Origin: an uncultured Acidobacteriia bacterium
Lineage (GTDB): Bacteria; Acidobacteriota; Terriglobia; Bryobacterales; Bryobacteraceae
DNA: 64,000 nucleotides
Direction: 5' to 3'
Assembly (NCBI GenBank): GCA_903909435.1
Contig: CAIVVT010000127.1
Span: forward strand, 78,503 to 142,502
Shown: positions 1-6,546 of the stretch, piece after piece
Layout of the letters: the number at the start of each line of letters is the position of its first letter
Position numbering within the stretch: position 1 is the stretch's first letter
Made by a program: the position numbers and the translations under genes
Notes under the pieces: model-generated
Databases searched by the model: none
What the model was told of the DNA's origin: nothing
What the model saw: only the letters and a program-made list of their open reading frames with translations

Positions 1-258
1 CTTGCGGACATTGGCCAAGTCGCGCTGAAGGCGCCGCCGCAGGCGAAGCCTCCAGCCGGCAACGCCGCCGCACCCCCAAAGTCAACATCGCCAAGGGCGA
101 GCGCCGCGCCGTTGACAGCGGAACGGCCAGGCCTGTACTCCATCCCGGGAGTCGTGCAGGATGGAGCCCAGTCGCGAGACCTCATGCTGCACTTCGTCCC
201 GTTTGCCGAGGCGAAGGACTATCGAGTCTGGCTGCCGAGGGCCAAGTCCACCGATTAA
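1..258 (+). CDS. C-terminal end of an unidentified protein (5' truncated by window)
   Basis: Frame 1 is open from the first base and ends at TAA 256-258, giving 85 residues of a protein whose start lies outside the window. The first 40 residues are Ala/Pro-rich and look like a linker. The last 45 are ordered, with the segment LMLHFVPFAEAKDYRVWLP near the end. A similar ending (VPF/VPY followed by RVWLP) occurs in some GH127-type beta-L-arabinofuranosidases, but that is a weak resemblance from memory and no catalytic part is visible. Function unassigned. The frame being open to the very edge and the ordered C-terminus are the reasons to call it coding. Confidence 0.5.
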   Translation, partial: LADIGQVALKAPPQAKPPAGNAAAPPKSTSPRASAAPLTAERPGLYSIPGVVQDGAQSRDLMLHFVPFAEAKDYRVWLPRAKSTD

Positions 259-342
259 CTGACGGTACTGGACCGAATGACCGTCCAGCGGGACGGGGCG
301 TTCGGCATGCAACTTAAGTGCGGGCGAAAACCGAAACATAAA

Positions 343-377
343 AAGAGCCCGCAGCCGGACTCCGGCGACGGGCTCTT
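343..377 (-). terminator. Intrinsic terminator-like hairpin, T-tract on the minus strand
   Basis: A 9-bp perfect stem AAGAGCCCG (343-351) / CGGGCTCTT (369-377) encloses a GC-rich loop. The A-run just left of it becomes CTTTTTAT after the hairpin on the minus strand, so it best terminates leftward transcription from the short ORF at 492-536. It may also stop the rightward gene that ends at 258, but it has no T-tract in that direction. Confidence 0.6.
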
Positions 378-491
378 CGGTAGCTGCAGGAGATCCGACT
401 GCGACGTCTGATCTCAATTACGCTTAGTGACCGATCTACACTGGCTGCGACCCACGACTGAAAGGGGCCACAGGGTAGGGAACGGTGGACT

Positions 492-536
492 TCAGCTCTC
501 GGCCACCTCGCGTTGGGAAATACTACCAATGCTCAT
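492..536 (-). CDS. 14-codon ORF behind an extended Shine-Dalgarno sequence
   Basis: ATG at 536-534 opens a 14-codon frame ending in TGA at 494-492 (peptide starts MSIGSIS). On length alone it would be dismissed. The reason to list it is the 16-nt Shine-Dalgarno element at 560-545, 8 nt upstream, which is nearly the full complement of the usual 16S rRNA 3' tail. A terminator-like hairpin lies about 115 nt beyond the stop. The unit could be a leader peptide, a small translated RNA or a microprotein gene. No resemblance to a known peptide is recognised. Confidence 0.35.
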   Translation of the reverse strand: MSIGSISQREVAES

Positions 537-544
537 GTGATTCT

Positions 545-560
545 GGACCACCTCCTTTCT
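545..560 (-). promoter_or_regulatory. Extended ribosome binding site
   Basis: On the minus strand the sequence is AGAAAGGAGGTGGTCC. The usual bacterial 16S 3' tail GGATCACCTCCTTTCT would pair with all 16 bases, 15 as Watson-Crick pairs and one as G-U. The spacing to the ATG at 536 is 8 nt. Typical sites elsewhere in this window match only 4-7 bases. Confidence 0.6.
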
Positions 561-849
561 TTCAGCGTTGAGTCGATCATAAAGCGGGACGACGGAACGG
601 TCAAGAAAAAACAAAACAAGATTGCAAGAATTTGTTGTTACGTCCCACGTGGGCTACCGCCCACCCGCAACTTGCCTACCGGGGTCTGAGAAGCAGACTC
701 AGAGAGCGCGGAGCTTGCAAAGAAATCGCCCTGCCGGCAAGCGCCCGGCAGGGCGGAACTGGGATAGCTCCCACCAAACAGGCGAAACACCTGAATAACC
801 CCACATCCACTGTGCATTCTCATTTCCAAACGTAAGTAATTGAAATCAT
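561..849. other. Non-coding stretch with one strong hairpin
   Basis: No convincing gene. A 10-bp perfect inverted repeat GCCCTGCCGG / CCGGCAGGGC (728-737 and 745-754, 7-nt loop) is present without a T-tract on either side. The A-rich stretch at 605-625 may hold a promoter for the leftward short ORF, but I cannot place -35/-10 boxes with confidence. Confidence 0.4.
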
Positions 850-2181
850 GTGCCGTCTTGGTGGATCAACTACTGGAACCTGGAGAATCCGGTTCCTGAA
901 TCCGATAATCGGGAGAGTCGCCAACTTGCCGGGGCGTACAATACGAAAGTGGAGCCAGGTTCGGAGCAACAGTCGGCCGACTTGTCCGGAACACCCGCGT
1001 TGGGTGCAGCGGTGCTCGCCAAGGCCCTCTGGGGACTCCTGATCTCTGGATTGCTGATGGCATTGCCCGGTGCCCTGCTGCCCGTTTGGCGGCATCACAT
1101 AGACTCGAATTATCTTCTGATTGGGCTCTATTTCCTGGTCCAGAACCTCGGCGTCCTGCTCGTGCCGGTATGGGCTAAGCGGTTGCTAAACAGCAAGGGT
1201 ATGGCAGCCTGCATGAGCTTGGCCTGCGCATTGGCGATCGGCGGCTTAGTGCTCATCTCGTTGTTTTCGCCCCCCTCCGAGTGGGAGCACTGGGCTGGGC
1301 GCCTCGGCGGGTTACTCCTGACAGGATCGGCCGCCGGACTGATGAATATGTCGGTGTTCCGAGCCGCCTCCCCGGCCTACCGGCAACATCCGGCGGCGAC
1401 AGTGAATCTGGGAGGCGTGTTTTATGGCGTCGGTTGCCTGTTGTCTGCACTGATCGTCGCCGGCAGTTATTCCTTCTACACCGTGCCCGCGATGGGGTTG
1501 CTGCTACTCATCCTGCCCGCCATAGCCTGTATCCTGTTCGCCCGTACGACCATGCCCGCACCACCACAACAGTCGCCTATCGGCTGGAGTGCAGTGGCGC
1601 GCGAGTTGCGCACTCCTTCCGCCCTCTTGCTGGCGCTGCTGCTGTTCCTCGAATTCGGCAATGAGGGTGCAATATCGGGGTGGCTGGCTCTCTTCCTCAC
1701 CCAGAAACTGGGCTACAGCCCGGCGACCTCGTTGTTCCTACTGGCGTTGTTCTGGTTTGCCCTGCTGGCTGGCCGGCTCATTTCGCAGATCTTACTGACG
1801 CGCGTGCACCACAAGCGGCTCCTATTGTATTCGGTGCTGCTGAGCATGCTCGGTTGTCTCATCCTGGCATTCACCGACAACCTCTTTGGCGTCGTTTCCG
1901 GCATCCTTCTTTGTGGGCTTGCTTTCTCTTGTGTCTTGCCGTTGGCGATGGAGCGAATTGGAAGCCGGTTCACCTACTATCACCCAGGCTTCTATAACGG
2001 CATCTTTTCAATCGCCCTCACCGGAGGTTTGCTAGCGCCCGCTTCCATCGGTCTGTATGCCTATTGGACCGGCGGCATAAACGTAGTCATGGCAGTCCCC
2101 TTGATGGGCTCCGTGATGGTGCTGGGCGCCGTGTTACTTCTGTTTCTCGAAGCACGCTTCAGCGCGGCGAAACAAGCTTGA
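850..2181 (+). CDS. MFS transporter
   Basis: 443 residues if the GTG at 850 is the start. An extended polar N-terminus of about 50 residues precedes some 12 hydrophobic helices, starting around residue 57 (GLLISGLLMALPGALLPVW). A central cytoplasmic loop near residues 240-255 (PAPPQQSP) separates two six-helix halves. The layout and length fit a major facilitator superfamily permease, perhaps near the fucose-permease-like branch given the motif-poor loops, but the substrate cannot be read from the sequence. No good ribosome binding site precedes GTG 850, so an internal start near 952 is possible. The 3' end overlaps by 23 bp the convergent gene 2159-2884. Confidence 0.8.
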   Translation: MPSWWINYWNLENPVPESDNRESRQLAGAYNTKVEPGSEQQSADLSGTPALGAAVLAKALWGLLISGLLMALPGALLPVWRHHIDSNYLLIGLYFLVQNLGVLLVPVWAKRLLNSKGMAACMSLACALAIGGLVLISLFSPPSEWEHWAGRLGGLLLTGSAAGLMNMSVFRAASPAYRQHPAATVNLGGVFYGVGCLLSALIVAGSYSFYTVPAMGLLLLILPAIACILFARTTMPAPPQQSPIGWSAVARELRTPSALLLALLLFLEFGNEGAISGWLALFLTQKLGYSPATSLFLLALFWFALLAGRLISQILLTRVHHKRLLLYSVLLSMLGCLILAFTDNLFGVVSGILLCGLAFSCVLPLAMERIGSRFTYYHPGFYNGIFSIALTGGLLAPASIGLYAYWTGGINVVMAVPLMGSVMVLGAVLLLFLEARFSAAKQA

Positions 2182-2884
2182 GTACGGCTTTCGGCGTCTC
2201 GCCCCACGCCGACTCCCAGCGCAGTTCGACGTTTCGCAGCCTCTTGGTGTGCGCGGCCCAGTAATAGTACAGGTAGCCACTTGCCGGGTGCAGCGCGTCG
2301 CCCGCTTCTAAATCCATCGCCGGTAGAACCTCGGCGGGGTCTTCGTCGGGTGCCGCCCGCTTCCTGGCGTTCGGATCCTGGCCGTCTCCTGGCGCCGTAG
2401 GCCGGGTGGGCACGCGATCCGTTGGATCGCCCGGGAAATTCGGACCCTGCCTCGGCTGGCCAGGGATGAAGATGGGCCCTATGCCGCCGCCAACCTGCAG
2501 ACCGGGCTCGCGCTCGTATCCGTACCATTTCAGGCTACCCGCAACCACCGAACCAGATCGGGGTAGCAGTCCGTACTTTGCGCCATTCACAAACAGGCGC
2601 ATTTCTGACGGGTTGATGGTCACTCGCTGGCCGCGCGCTGGATACACCGCCAGTTCGACCACCACGTAGTGACCCGTGAAGATTGTAGCCTTTCCAGTCG
2701 GCGCGCTCCGCCCGTAGAACTCCGCGGCGACCACAAACTCCTGGCTGTTGCTTCGAACCGGGTAGTCGCCTGGAGACGGGCGTGGCACCGTCCCGCCTGC
2801 CAACGGCAGCGCCAGCGTGAACGCGCACAGACTGAGCGCGGCAGACCCATTCGGCACGGTCCCAGGATACACTGGAGAACTCAT
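2159..2884 (-). CDS. Secreted protein of unknown function
   Basis: Up to 241 residues, with an N-terminal hydrophobic stretch (ALSLCAFTLALPLAGG) that looks like a signal peptide. A beta-rich part follows (residues 45-120), then a Pro/Gly/Asp-rich linker (about 135-185) and a short C-terminal domain with repeated Tyr (YLYYYW) and a KLV ending. The family is not recognised. The ATG at 2884-2882 shares its CATG with the divergent dacB start. A GTG at 2857 would give a more usual signal peptide (MPNGSAALSL...) and avoid that collision, so the true start may be there. It converges on and overlaps the MFS gene end. Confidence 0.55.
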   Translation of the reverse strand: MSSPVYPGTVPNGSAALSLCAFTLALPLAGGTVPRPSPGDYPVRSNSQEFVVAAEFYGRSAPTGKATIFTGHYVVVELAVYPARGQRVTINPSEMRLFVNGAKYGLLPRSGSVVAGSLKWYGYEREPGLQVGGGIGPIFIPGQPRQGPNFPGDPTDRVPTRPTAPGDGQDPNARKRAAPDEDPAEVLPAMDLEAGDALHPASGYLYYYWAAHTKRLRNVELRWESAWGETPKAVLKLVSPR

Positions 2885-4259
2885 GGACGGGGCGAAGCTT
2901 GCATCGGGAAACTCGGGTTGTCGTGCGTGGTGGTTGACGCTTACCGCAGTCTGGCTAACGGTGGCGCTAATTGCGCATGGGCAGGCCCCGGTTCAAGCTG
3001 CGGTTCAAGCAAAACCTCAATCAGTGCGGACTCCGCTTGCGGATCGTCTACGAGAACTCCTGTCTGCCCCTCCGCTCGACCGCGCACTCGTTGGCTTGCG
3101 CGTGGTGGAACTTGGCACGGGGCGCCTCGTTTTTGACTACCACGGCTCCACTGGTTTCACCCCGGCCTCCAACACAAAGTTGTTCTCGGGCGCCTTCGCA
3201 CTGGCCAAGCTTGGATCCGCCTACCACTTCAAGTCGATTGTTCAGGCTGAGTCGCTGCCTGGCCCCTCGGGGGTCGTCCGCGGCGACTTGACCCTTGTCG
3301 GGGGGGGAGACCCAACGCTGTCGGGGCGTGTCTATCCGTTCGAGTCGTGCCGTCATCCTGACGACGGGGGTGCCGCATTGCGAGCTCTCGTCGCTCAAAT
3401 CGCAGCCCGGGGCGTGAGCCGCATCGAAGGCGGCATCGTGGGCGATGATACACGCTATCCGTTCGAGCCCTACGGATTGGACTGGACGATCGAAGACGCT
3501 TGCGAGGGCGGGGAAGCGCCCGTCAGCGCCTGGATGGTCAACGACAACGTGACGGGAGCGAATGAGGACGATCAGCGCGGGCTCCCCGATCCCGCACTGG
3601 CGGTCGCCCAGGGATTCCGGCAGGCTCTGATCGACCAGGGCATTGCCGTCGCCGGGCAGGCGCGCGCCAGACATCGCCAGCCCAACACGGCAAGCGTGCC
3701 GCCTGGGACGGGCGTGGAGTTGGCCGTCCGCCTCTCTCCGCCCTTGAGCCAGATTCTGCAGGCCATGGAAAAGTGCAGCATCAACCTGCACGCTGAGTCC
3801 CTGCTGCTTGAAGCGGCTGTTCAGCCGCGCGGCGGACTCATGAGTCGAAAGCAGGCGCTCGATGACGAGAAGGCCTTCATCGCTGGCCTAGGAGTGAATG
3901 CGGAGCAATTTGAGTTGAACGATGGCTCCGGTCTGAGCCGCTCCAACCTGGCGAGCCCGGCGGCGGTCACCGACTTGTTGCTTGCCGCCCATAGCGCCCC
4001 TTGGCGCGAGACGTTCTTGGGGACACTGTCCATAGGTGGAGTTGACGGCACTCTAGAGCATCGCTTCGGCGGCGACCCGAAAGCCAACCAGATTCACGCC
4101 AAGACCGGAACTCTGCGACACGTGTCCGCTCTCTCCGGTTACGTTTCGGACCGGTTTGCGTTCTCGATCTTCGTGAACCACTTCTTCCCAGCTGATCGTG
4201 TCAGGGTGCTGGATGCGATTGATACACTAGCACTAGAGATAGTCAGAGCCACGGAGTAG
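2883..4259 (+). CDS. dacB: D-alanyl-D-alanine carboxypeptidase/endopeptidase, PBP4 type (peptidase S13)
   Basis: 458 residues from ATG 2883, chosen because it places a signal peptide (hydrophobic core about residues 15-34, ending near HGQAPVQA) at the N-terminus. Periplasmic serine acyl-enzyme acting on peptidoglycan stem and cross-link peptides. All three penicillin-binding motifs are present: SxxK as S96-N-T-K99, SxN as S299-I-N301, and K407-T-G409. The large insert between SxxK and SxN is typical of the S13/PBP4 class, and the length is normal. Two bases after its stop comes the small zinc-ribbon gene at 4262, so the two are probably co-transcribed. Its start codon overlaps that of the divergent gene on the other strand. 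Confidence 0.93.
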   Translation: MDGAKLASGNSGCRAWWLTLTAVWLTVALIAHGQAPVQAAVQAKPQSVRTPLADRLRELLSAPPLDRALVGLRVVELGTGRLVFDYHGSTGFTPASNTKLFSGAFALAKLGSAYHFKSIVQAESLPGPSGVVRGDLTLVGGGDPTLSGRVYPFESCRHPDDGGAALRALVAQIAARGVSRIEGGIVGDDTRYPFEPYGLDWTIEDACEGGEAPVSAWMVNDNVTGANEDDQRGLPDPALAVAQGFRQALIDQGIAVAGQARARHRQPNTASVPPGTGVELAVRLSPPLSQILQAMEKCSINLHAESLLLEAAVQPRGGLMSRKQALDDEKAFIAGLGVNAEQFELNDGSGLSRSNLASPAAVTDLLLAAHSAPWRETFLGTLSIGGVDGTLEHRFGGDPKANQIHAKTGTLRHVSALSGYVSDRFAFSIFVNHFFPADRVRVLDAIDTLALEIVRATE

Positions 4260-4261
4260 CC

Positions 4262-4492
4262 ATGCCGATTTTCGAATACTGCTGCGAAGAGTGCGGAAAG
4301 AAGTTCGAGAAGCTGATCTACCGGGACTCGGAGGAAGCCGAGCTCGTCTGCCCCGATTGCGGTCAGCAGCACCTGCACCGCGAACTGTCCACGTTCGCCG
4401 CGCACACCAGCGGCGCACCGGCCGACCGCGCTCCCCGCTGCCCCTCCTCGGGCGGAATGTGCCCGACGCCGGGCGCCTGCGGCATGAACTGA
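4262..4492 (+). CDS. FmdB-like zinc-ribbon protein
   Basis: 76 residues. The N-terminus MPIFEYCCEECGKKFEKL, followed by a second pair CPDCG about 20 residues later, is the hallmark of the FmdB/CxxC_CxxC_SSSS regulatory zinc-ribbon family. The four Cys of the two CxxC pairs would bind one zinc. The C-terminal tail is low-complexity and Cys/Pro/Gly-rich, as is common in the family. The role is not established; members are usually annotated as putative regulators. It lies 2 bp behind dacB. Confidence 0.85.
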   Translation: MPIFEYCCEECGKKFEKLIYRDSEEAELVCPDCGQQHLHRELSTFAAHTSGAPADRAPRCPSSGGMCPTPGACGMN

Positions 4493-4820
4493 TCGCCAGT
4501 CTGAGTTGCCCGCTCAGTTTCTTCAGCCGGAGAACGTCGTGTCTCCCCACGAGCCATCACTCACGCTCGCGTCAAGACGCGCACGACGGAAGTTGCCCAG
4601 GGTTGCTTGGGCGGCAACCTTCCCTGAGCGCCACGCCCAAAGTCATCTTCACGGCGAAATACTGAGAATTACGCGCGACTTTCAACGGAGAGGCCAAGTC
4701 CTCAAGCTGACACCACCGCCTCGTCTTCACGGTCTCAGTGTTGGTGCTGAACGCGTCAGGCCTTCACCCGAATCGACGTTGGCGTTTCGCCTATCGACGA
4801 ATCGGGCAATTCCGTTGCCC
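4493..4820. other. Intergenic region between the zinc-ribbon gene and lexA
   Basis: No gene supported. A weak terminator-like hairpin lies at 4501-4517 (CTGAG / CTCAG) followed by TTTCTTC, consistent with the end of the dacB transcript. A second perfect 6-bp stem GGTTGC / GCAACC lies at 4601-4619. The rest is unremarkable. Confidence 0.4.
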
Positions 4821-4849
4821 TTGACTTTCGCTGTGTATTCGCCAATACT
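4821..4849 (+). promoter_or_regulatory. Predicted lexA promoter, apparently leaderless
   Basis: TTGACT (4821-4826), a 17-bp spacer and AATACT (4844-4849) resemble -35 and -10 boxes. The expected transcription start, 6-8 bp downstream, falls on or next to the lexA ATG at 4856. There is no Shine-Dalgarno sequence between, so the mRNA would be leaderless. Confidence 0.5.
4835..4848. promoter_or_regulatory. Palindrome overlapping the lexA -10 box, candidate SOS operator
   Basis: GTATTCGCCAATAC is a perfect 5-4-5 inverted repeat (GTATT / AATAC). It covers the predicted -10 box just ahead of lexA, where an autoregulatory LexA site is expected. It does not match the E. coli or Gram-positive SOS boxes, which is not surprising because LexA sites differ by phylum. 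Confidence 0.4.
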
Positions 4850-4855
4850 GCGGTT

Positions 4856-5491
4856 ATGGCTCTCACTCCGAAGCAGAAAAACGTCCTGGATTTCGTTGCC
4901 GACTTTATAGAGCGAAGCGGCTACTGCCCCAGTTTCGAGGAAATTGCGCGCGGCGTTGGGCTAGGTTCCCTCGCCACTGTCCACAAGCACATTACCGCAC
5001 TGCAGCAAAAGGGCTATCTCAAGCGCCGTTATAACGAAAGTCGTTCCCTGGAAGTTTCAGAGGATTACCTGCGCTCTGAACATAACCGCCTTGAGAAGCG
5101 CGAGACAGCATCTGCCTTTGAGATTCCGCTGATGGGCACGATCGCAGCTGGAGCACCGGTTGAGGCGATGGAAAGTCCGGAAACGCTTGATTTCGGGGAC
5201 TTCGCCGGGGCAGCTGGCATGTTCGCTCTGCGCGTCCGGGGCGATTCCATGATTGAGGACCACATCTGTGCGGGGGATTACGTACTGCTACAGAAAGTCC
5301 AGGCTGCGCGCGACGGAGAAATCGTCGCGGCACTGGTGGACGGCTCGGAGACTACCCTTAAGCGGTTCTATCGGGAGGGCGAGAACATCCGTTTGCAGCC
5401 CGCGAACGCGTCGATGGCGCCGATTATCGTGCCTGCCGCCAATGTCCAGCTGCAAGGTCGTGTTCTGGCCGTACTGCGGAAGTACCGCTAA
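4856..5491 (+). CDS. lexA: LexA repressor
   Basis: 211 residues, the normal size. An N-terminal winged helix (about 1-65) is followed by the S24 autoprotease domain. The self-cleavage pair A98-G99 (in TIAAGAPVEA), nucleophile S131 (in RGDSMIEDH) and general base K169 (in TTLKRFYR) are all present. The protein should repress SOS genes until RecA filaments trigger cleavage. The start is ATG 4856, matching the family N-terminus (MALTPKQKNVLDF). No Shine-Dalgarno is visible; the predicted promoter ends 6 bp upstream. The gene appears monocistronic. Confidence 0.95.
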   Translation: MALTPKQKNVLDFVADFIERSGYCPSFEEIARGVGLGSLATVHKHITALQQKGYLKRRYNESRSLEVSEDYLRSEHNRLEKRETASAFEIPLMGTIAAGAPVEAMESPETLDFGDFAGAAGMFALRVRGDSMIEDHICAGDYVLLQKVQAARDGEIVAALVDGSETTLKRFYREGENIRLQPANASMAPIIVPAANVQLQGRVLAVLRKYR

Positions 5492-5674
5492 CGCCACCTG
5501 AACTTGCGGGGATCTGGACAGCTTCTCCGTTCGACTCTCAGACGCGGCCCATATAGAAAGATCCCGACCGAGACATTGCTTGGAGCGCAGGCGCCGTTGT
5601 AGGACAGGCTTCAGCGATCGGATTGGGGGCGCGAAATCCCGGGCTGGCTGACTCCCGCCCCACAACCTGGGTTC

Positions 5675-6064
5675 TTACTTCTCGTAACGTTCGCGTACGA
5701 TTTCGATCGCCGTGATCCAGTCGTGGTGTTCGGTGCCTTGCGGACAGCCGTTGCGCAGCCAATTGAGGTACGCCTCTTTGCTGATCTCCTCATGGTGCAG
5801 TCCGACTTCGAACGCGACATTCCCCGCAGCGACAGTCACAACCACAGGCTCAGCCGCCGGCGCAGCTTTAACGACCTTTCTTGCCGAGGATTTGTGCGTT
5901 GCGGCCGCAGGGGACTTCGCGCTCGCGGACTTCTTCTCGGACGCGCCGGTTGCTTCATTAGCAGCGGCGGTTGTGCGGGTGCGCGAAGTCTTCTGGCCTG
6001 ACTTGGCGCTCTCTTCGGCTCTCACGGTCTCCGATTCTGCAGTGGTCTTTTTGCGAATAGCCAT
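5675..6064 (-). CDS. DUF2934-containing protein with Lys/Ala-rich N-terminus
   Basis: 129 residues from ATG 6064-6062, which has AGGAGA about 9 nt upstream; a longer frame to 6136 lacks this. Residues 1-75 are low-complexity Ala/Lys/Ser/Thr, resembling basic nucleoid-type tails. Residues 90-129 contain the pattern EAYLNWLRNGCPQGTEHHDW followed by an acidic helix, the signature of DUF2934. That domain is short, probably helical and of unknown function. No partner gene is obvious. Confidence 0.75.
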   Translation of the reverse strand: MAIRKKTTAESETVRAEESAKSGQKTSRTRTTAAANEATGASEKKSASAKSPAAATHKSSARKVVKAAPAAEPVVVTVAAGNVAFEVGLHHEEISKEAYLNWLRNGCPQGTEHHDWITAIEIVRERYEK

Positions 6065-6215
6065 AAATATCGTTTCTCCTATTGATTCGTTAATCCCTGT
6101 ATACACCGCCGACTTGAACTCCCGCTGACGTTTCAATGACGAAATGTTTCAGCTATTTACCATAAACATCGATTGGTTCCGAACAGAACCAGGGAAGGGT
6201 AAATTCAAAGCGCGA

Positions 6216-6443
6216 TCACGCTTTTTTTGTTGCGTGTTCGAGCTCTGCCAGGAGCCCGGCTGCTAGCCTTTGCGCTTCGGCAAAGACCTGTTGGTAGGCG
6301 GTAAATTTCCGGTTCAGGTCAAGCGCTTCTTCCGGACTATGTTCGGTCCGGAGGATCATGTCGCGCACACGTACGGGGTTAGGCAGGACTGCCTCCTCGC
6401 GGAGGTCTTCCAGTGCGGCGCCAGGATCGAAACGCGGGTTCAT
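6216..6443 (-). CDS. Small hypothetical protein, mostly helical
   Basis: 75 residues, rich in Glu, Leu, Ala and Arg, ending in KKA. Predicted as two or three amphipathic helices (for example TAYQQVFAEAQRLAAGLL). No Shine-Dalgarno precedes the ATG at 6443. A TATACT hexamer lies about 20 nt upstream on the minus strand and could be a -10 box of a near-leaderless transcript. No family recognised. It follows the same strand as its neighbours. Confidence 0.5.
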   Translation of the reverse strand: MNPRFDPGAALEDLREEAVLPNPVRVRDMILRTEHSPEEALDLNRKFTAYQQVFAEAQRLAAGLLAELEHATKKA

Positions 6444-6546
6444 TGATACGTCTGATTAATAGTATAACCGGAAATCAGACGAAATGTTCTACAGGTACCG
6501 TCGCTGTTCGGGCGCCGCTCGGTAAACCGGCGAGCAGCCGAGCAAG

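Noticed and set aside
541..560. Sequence like the 3' end of 16S rRNA on the plus strand
   Set aside because: Only the 16-nt tail matches; the upstream sequence is unrelated to 16S helix 45, so it is best read as a Shine-Dalgarno element on the minus strand.
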